Below are positions 62,501-64,000 of a DNA stretch of 64,000 bases, piece by piece. The stretch spans positions 339,424 to 403,423 of the forward strand of contig JBAMDO010000008.1 of assembly GCA_037074765.1 (NCBI GenBank), written 5' to 3'. Every line of letters starts with the position of its first letter. Position 1 is the stretch's first letter. The DNA is from Mansonella perstans. Lineage: Eukaryota > Nematoda > Chromadorea > Rhabditida > Onchocercidae. Below the pieces are notes generated by a model that made no database searches, was not told the origin of the DNA, and was given only the letters and a program-made list of their open reading frames with translations. The translations under genes were made by a program, and so were the position numbers.

Positions 62501-63749
62501 CTTTAACTCAAATATCTTTCTTTTTCATGACAGTTTAGGTGCAGGAAAAAAAAACTTAGTCTGAGAGCTCACTGAACTCAGTGAGCCGTATAAAATTTGG
62601 ATTCAGAATTTTTTGCTCATATTCTGATAATTCGGATCCTTGATAATTACTTCAGTAAGTGATCATGCAAAAAAGGATTTAGTGAACTTGTGATCTTTTT
62701 GTGTTACAACACAACGATATTGAATGTTCAAAATGTCACCGTTTTGTTGAAGTGGCGGTATGAATAAAAGAAAGAATTTGTGACTTTTGAGGAGTGAAAT
62801 ATGAGCATTACTGTTGAGATGTCAAGTATTCAGTTGCGCAGGCATACACAGATAGACAAAAGCCTTTCAACTAATGACAAATGATAGCCTTAAGGCCTAG
62901 AGAAATTATATTTATTGCTTACGCTGTTTTTTTTTTTTCTTTCAATGATTTACTACAAATTTTGCTCTTTTCGGCAGTCTGTAACAAAACAGCTATTATT
63001 CGTTTTTATACGTATAAACAGTCACAGGAGTTTTGTTCTCCGGAAATATTGTCACATTGTTATCAGAGGACAAATCTATGCATTAAAAACTTTTTTCTTC
63101 TCTTCTCTCTCTCAAATTTTATCTCTTATAATGTCCATGCAAACATACGATTTATTAACAATAATAACAATTCATTTCAAATTTCAAAAATTATTAAAAA
63201 TTCAATCTCAATATTTCTTTGCATCCTTTTTCATATTTTAAAACAAGATTATCAAATATTGAACTATACAAGTTAACATTGATTATTTTGTTTTCATTAC
63301 AAATGATGATAGCATGTATGAACAATTTTATGGCATAATGTAAATTAATTATTGAATTTAGTGAAATTATTAAAAATTCGCATAAAGTAGCAATTTTTGA
63401 TTTAAATCACTGTCACATTTATTTTTGAATAAATGAATTATAAACGAAATATTTTTAAGTTTCATCAGTTGAACAGTAGTTTTGATTTTCTTTTTTAGAT
63501 GAATATATTCAGATGAATTTCAGATCAATATTTTATCTGTCAGCATGCTATATGCTTTTTTCATTAGCACCGTTAAGTCGGGCAGTTTTTCCATATGAAC
63601 GGATTGTTTGCGATAAATTACCAACTGGGCAAATGTTTCTTATTGTTGGAACATTGGATAATACATCATGTGTCCTGTCATTCATACTTACCTATTATTT
63701 CTCCGTTGCTAGCAGTTTGTGGTGGCTTATGCTTACTTTTACCTGGTTC
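56409..63749 (+). CDS. Frizzled-family Wnt receptor, 5' part (partial at right edge)
   Basis: Seven-pass receptor that binds Wnt through an extracellular cysteine-rich domain. Exons: 56409-56522, 56707-56811, 57066-57212, 60105-60241, 61126-61407, 63524-63749 (the last end could also be 63745). All joins are in phase, giving about 337 residues. The first exon is a signal peptide with a Leu-rich core ([19 protein letters not shown]). The CRD has ten Cys at 44, 52, 89, 98, 105, 116, 120, 127, 144 and 154 (CEPIEISLCKDIPYKYTYFP; FFICSVFAPMCPEHMP; DWPEPLNC). TM1 is FWMLLWASINLAVTAFTVLT, followed by RQRFRFPERSIFYLSACY (TM2) and SVASSLWWLMLTFTWF (TM3). The usual PERP after TM1 reads PERS. Later TMs and the KTxxxW motif lie beyond the window. 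Which nematode Frizzled this is (LIN-17, MOM-5, MIG-1, CFZ-2) cannot be decided. Confidence 0.93.
57213..60104 (+). other. Frizzled intron within the CRD
   Basis: About 2.9 kb between CRD exons. It contains the 27-bp repeat array (57804-57965) and a short G/C-richer patch at about 59015-59070 that was not identified. No exon-like frame fits. Confidence 0.6.
57804..57965. repeat. 27-bp minisatellite, about six copies
   Basis: The unit AAATGTAAATAATCAGATC plus AAAACTTC is repeated in tandem with small changes (A/G after GATC, AAATA/AGGTA/AAGTA variants), inside a Frizzled intron. Confidence 0.9.
60426..60542 (+). rRNA. 5S rRNA-like gene or pseudogene inside a Frizzled intron
   Basis: The start GTCTAC and the end GTTGTAGA can pair as the terminal stem. 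Between them are GAAAGCACGACATCTCGTCC, GATCTGTCAAGTTAAGC (box A region) and TCGGAGACGGCCTGG (box C), all characteristic of nematode 5S. The length is about 116, a few bases below the usual 119. The stretch ATTAGTCTTGGGTCGG appears to lack a base or two relative to the family, and GGAAATCC replaces GGGAATCC. A TTTT run at 60546-60549 could end Pol III transcription. It is a single copy on the same strand as the host gene, with no tandem 5S repeat and no spliced-leader RNA gene nearby, so a dispersed variant or pseudogene is more likely than a member of the main cluster. Confidence 0.82.
61408..63523 (+). other. Frizzled intron between TM1 and TM2 exons
   Basis: About 2.1 kb of A/T-rich DNA with no splice-supported frame and no clear repeat. 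Confidence 0.6.
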
Positions 63750-64000
63750 GTACTTCTTCATCAATATTTCATAGCTTGTTACAGGTCGTAAAAAAAAGTA
63801 AACATTATAAAGATAAAGGGATGAAATGCCGTGTAATGATGCATAATGATGACATTTTCATTCATTTGACAAAAAAAGAAAAAATTTCAGAAAAATTTAC
63901 GAGAACTATTTAGAATGATGCCATCGAAACTCGCTGTTAATGAAATGACTAGAAAAAAAATGATTCCCATTTTGCCTAATTTTTATGGTTCCTTGCAAAA
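63750..64000 (+). other. Start of the next Frizzled intron, cut by window edge
   Basis: After the TM3 exon nothing here resembles the expected Frizzled continuation. The next coding exon should lie to the right of the window. Confidence 0.6.

Overview
The window looks like AT-rich chromosomal DNA of a nematode, most likely a filarial or related spirurid worm. The reasons are very A/T-rich introns, many microsatellites, multi-exon genes with long introns, nematode-style TTTCAG acceptors, and a nematode-type 5S rRNA copy. Genus and species are inference only. All gene models below were built by hand: open frames were joined at GT/AG sites and every junction was checked for reading-frame phase.

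Three protein genes can be assembled. (1) Minus strand, 36541 down past base 786 and off the left edge: the 5' part of a spectraplakin of the VAB-10 / dystonin / MACF / plectin family. It encodes two calponin-homology (CH) domains forming an actin-binding domain, then a plakin domain of spectrin-like repeats with an embedded SH3. Twenty-two exons are shared by the longer forms. At least three mutually exclusive 5' ends are visible: a long Gln-rich N-terminus starting at 36541, a short one at 22615, and one at 13857 that would lack CH1. (2) Plus strand, 43238-46630: a complete nine-exon gene for a DAXX-like histone chaperone of about 458 residues, ending in an acidic tail with three Cys-Cys-Ile-Ile motifs that look like SUMO-interacting motifs. 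(3) Plus strand, 56409 to beyond 63749: the 5' part of a Frizzled-family Wnt receptor with signal peptide, complete ten-cysteine CRD and the first three membrane segments. The rest lies off the right edge.

One intron of the Frizzled gene carries a sense-oriented 5S rRNA-like copy with an intact-looking box C and a TTTT run behind it. Non-coding DNA holds several minisatellites (78 bp, 112/124 bp, 27 bp), CA/GT, AAT, CAA and GAT microsatellites, a 44-bp repeat found twice in the spectraplakin gene, and a perfect 13-bp hairpin. Four exon-like islands (2.7, 36.5-37.0, 39.2 and 41.8 kb) do not fit cleanly into any model and are the best places to look for missed or alternative exons.

The genes are not an evident operon. 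DAXX-like and Frizzled share a strand but are about 10 kb apart, and the spectraplakin is transcribed the other way. I see no prokaryotic, viral or intact transposon gene, no convincing tRNA, and no CRISPR array.
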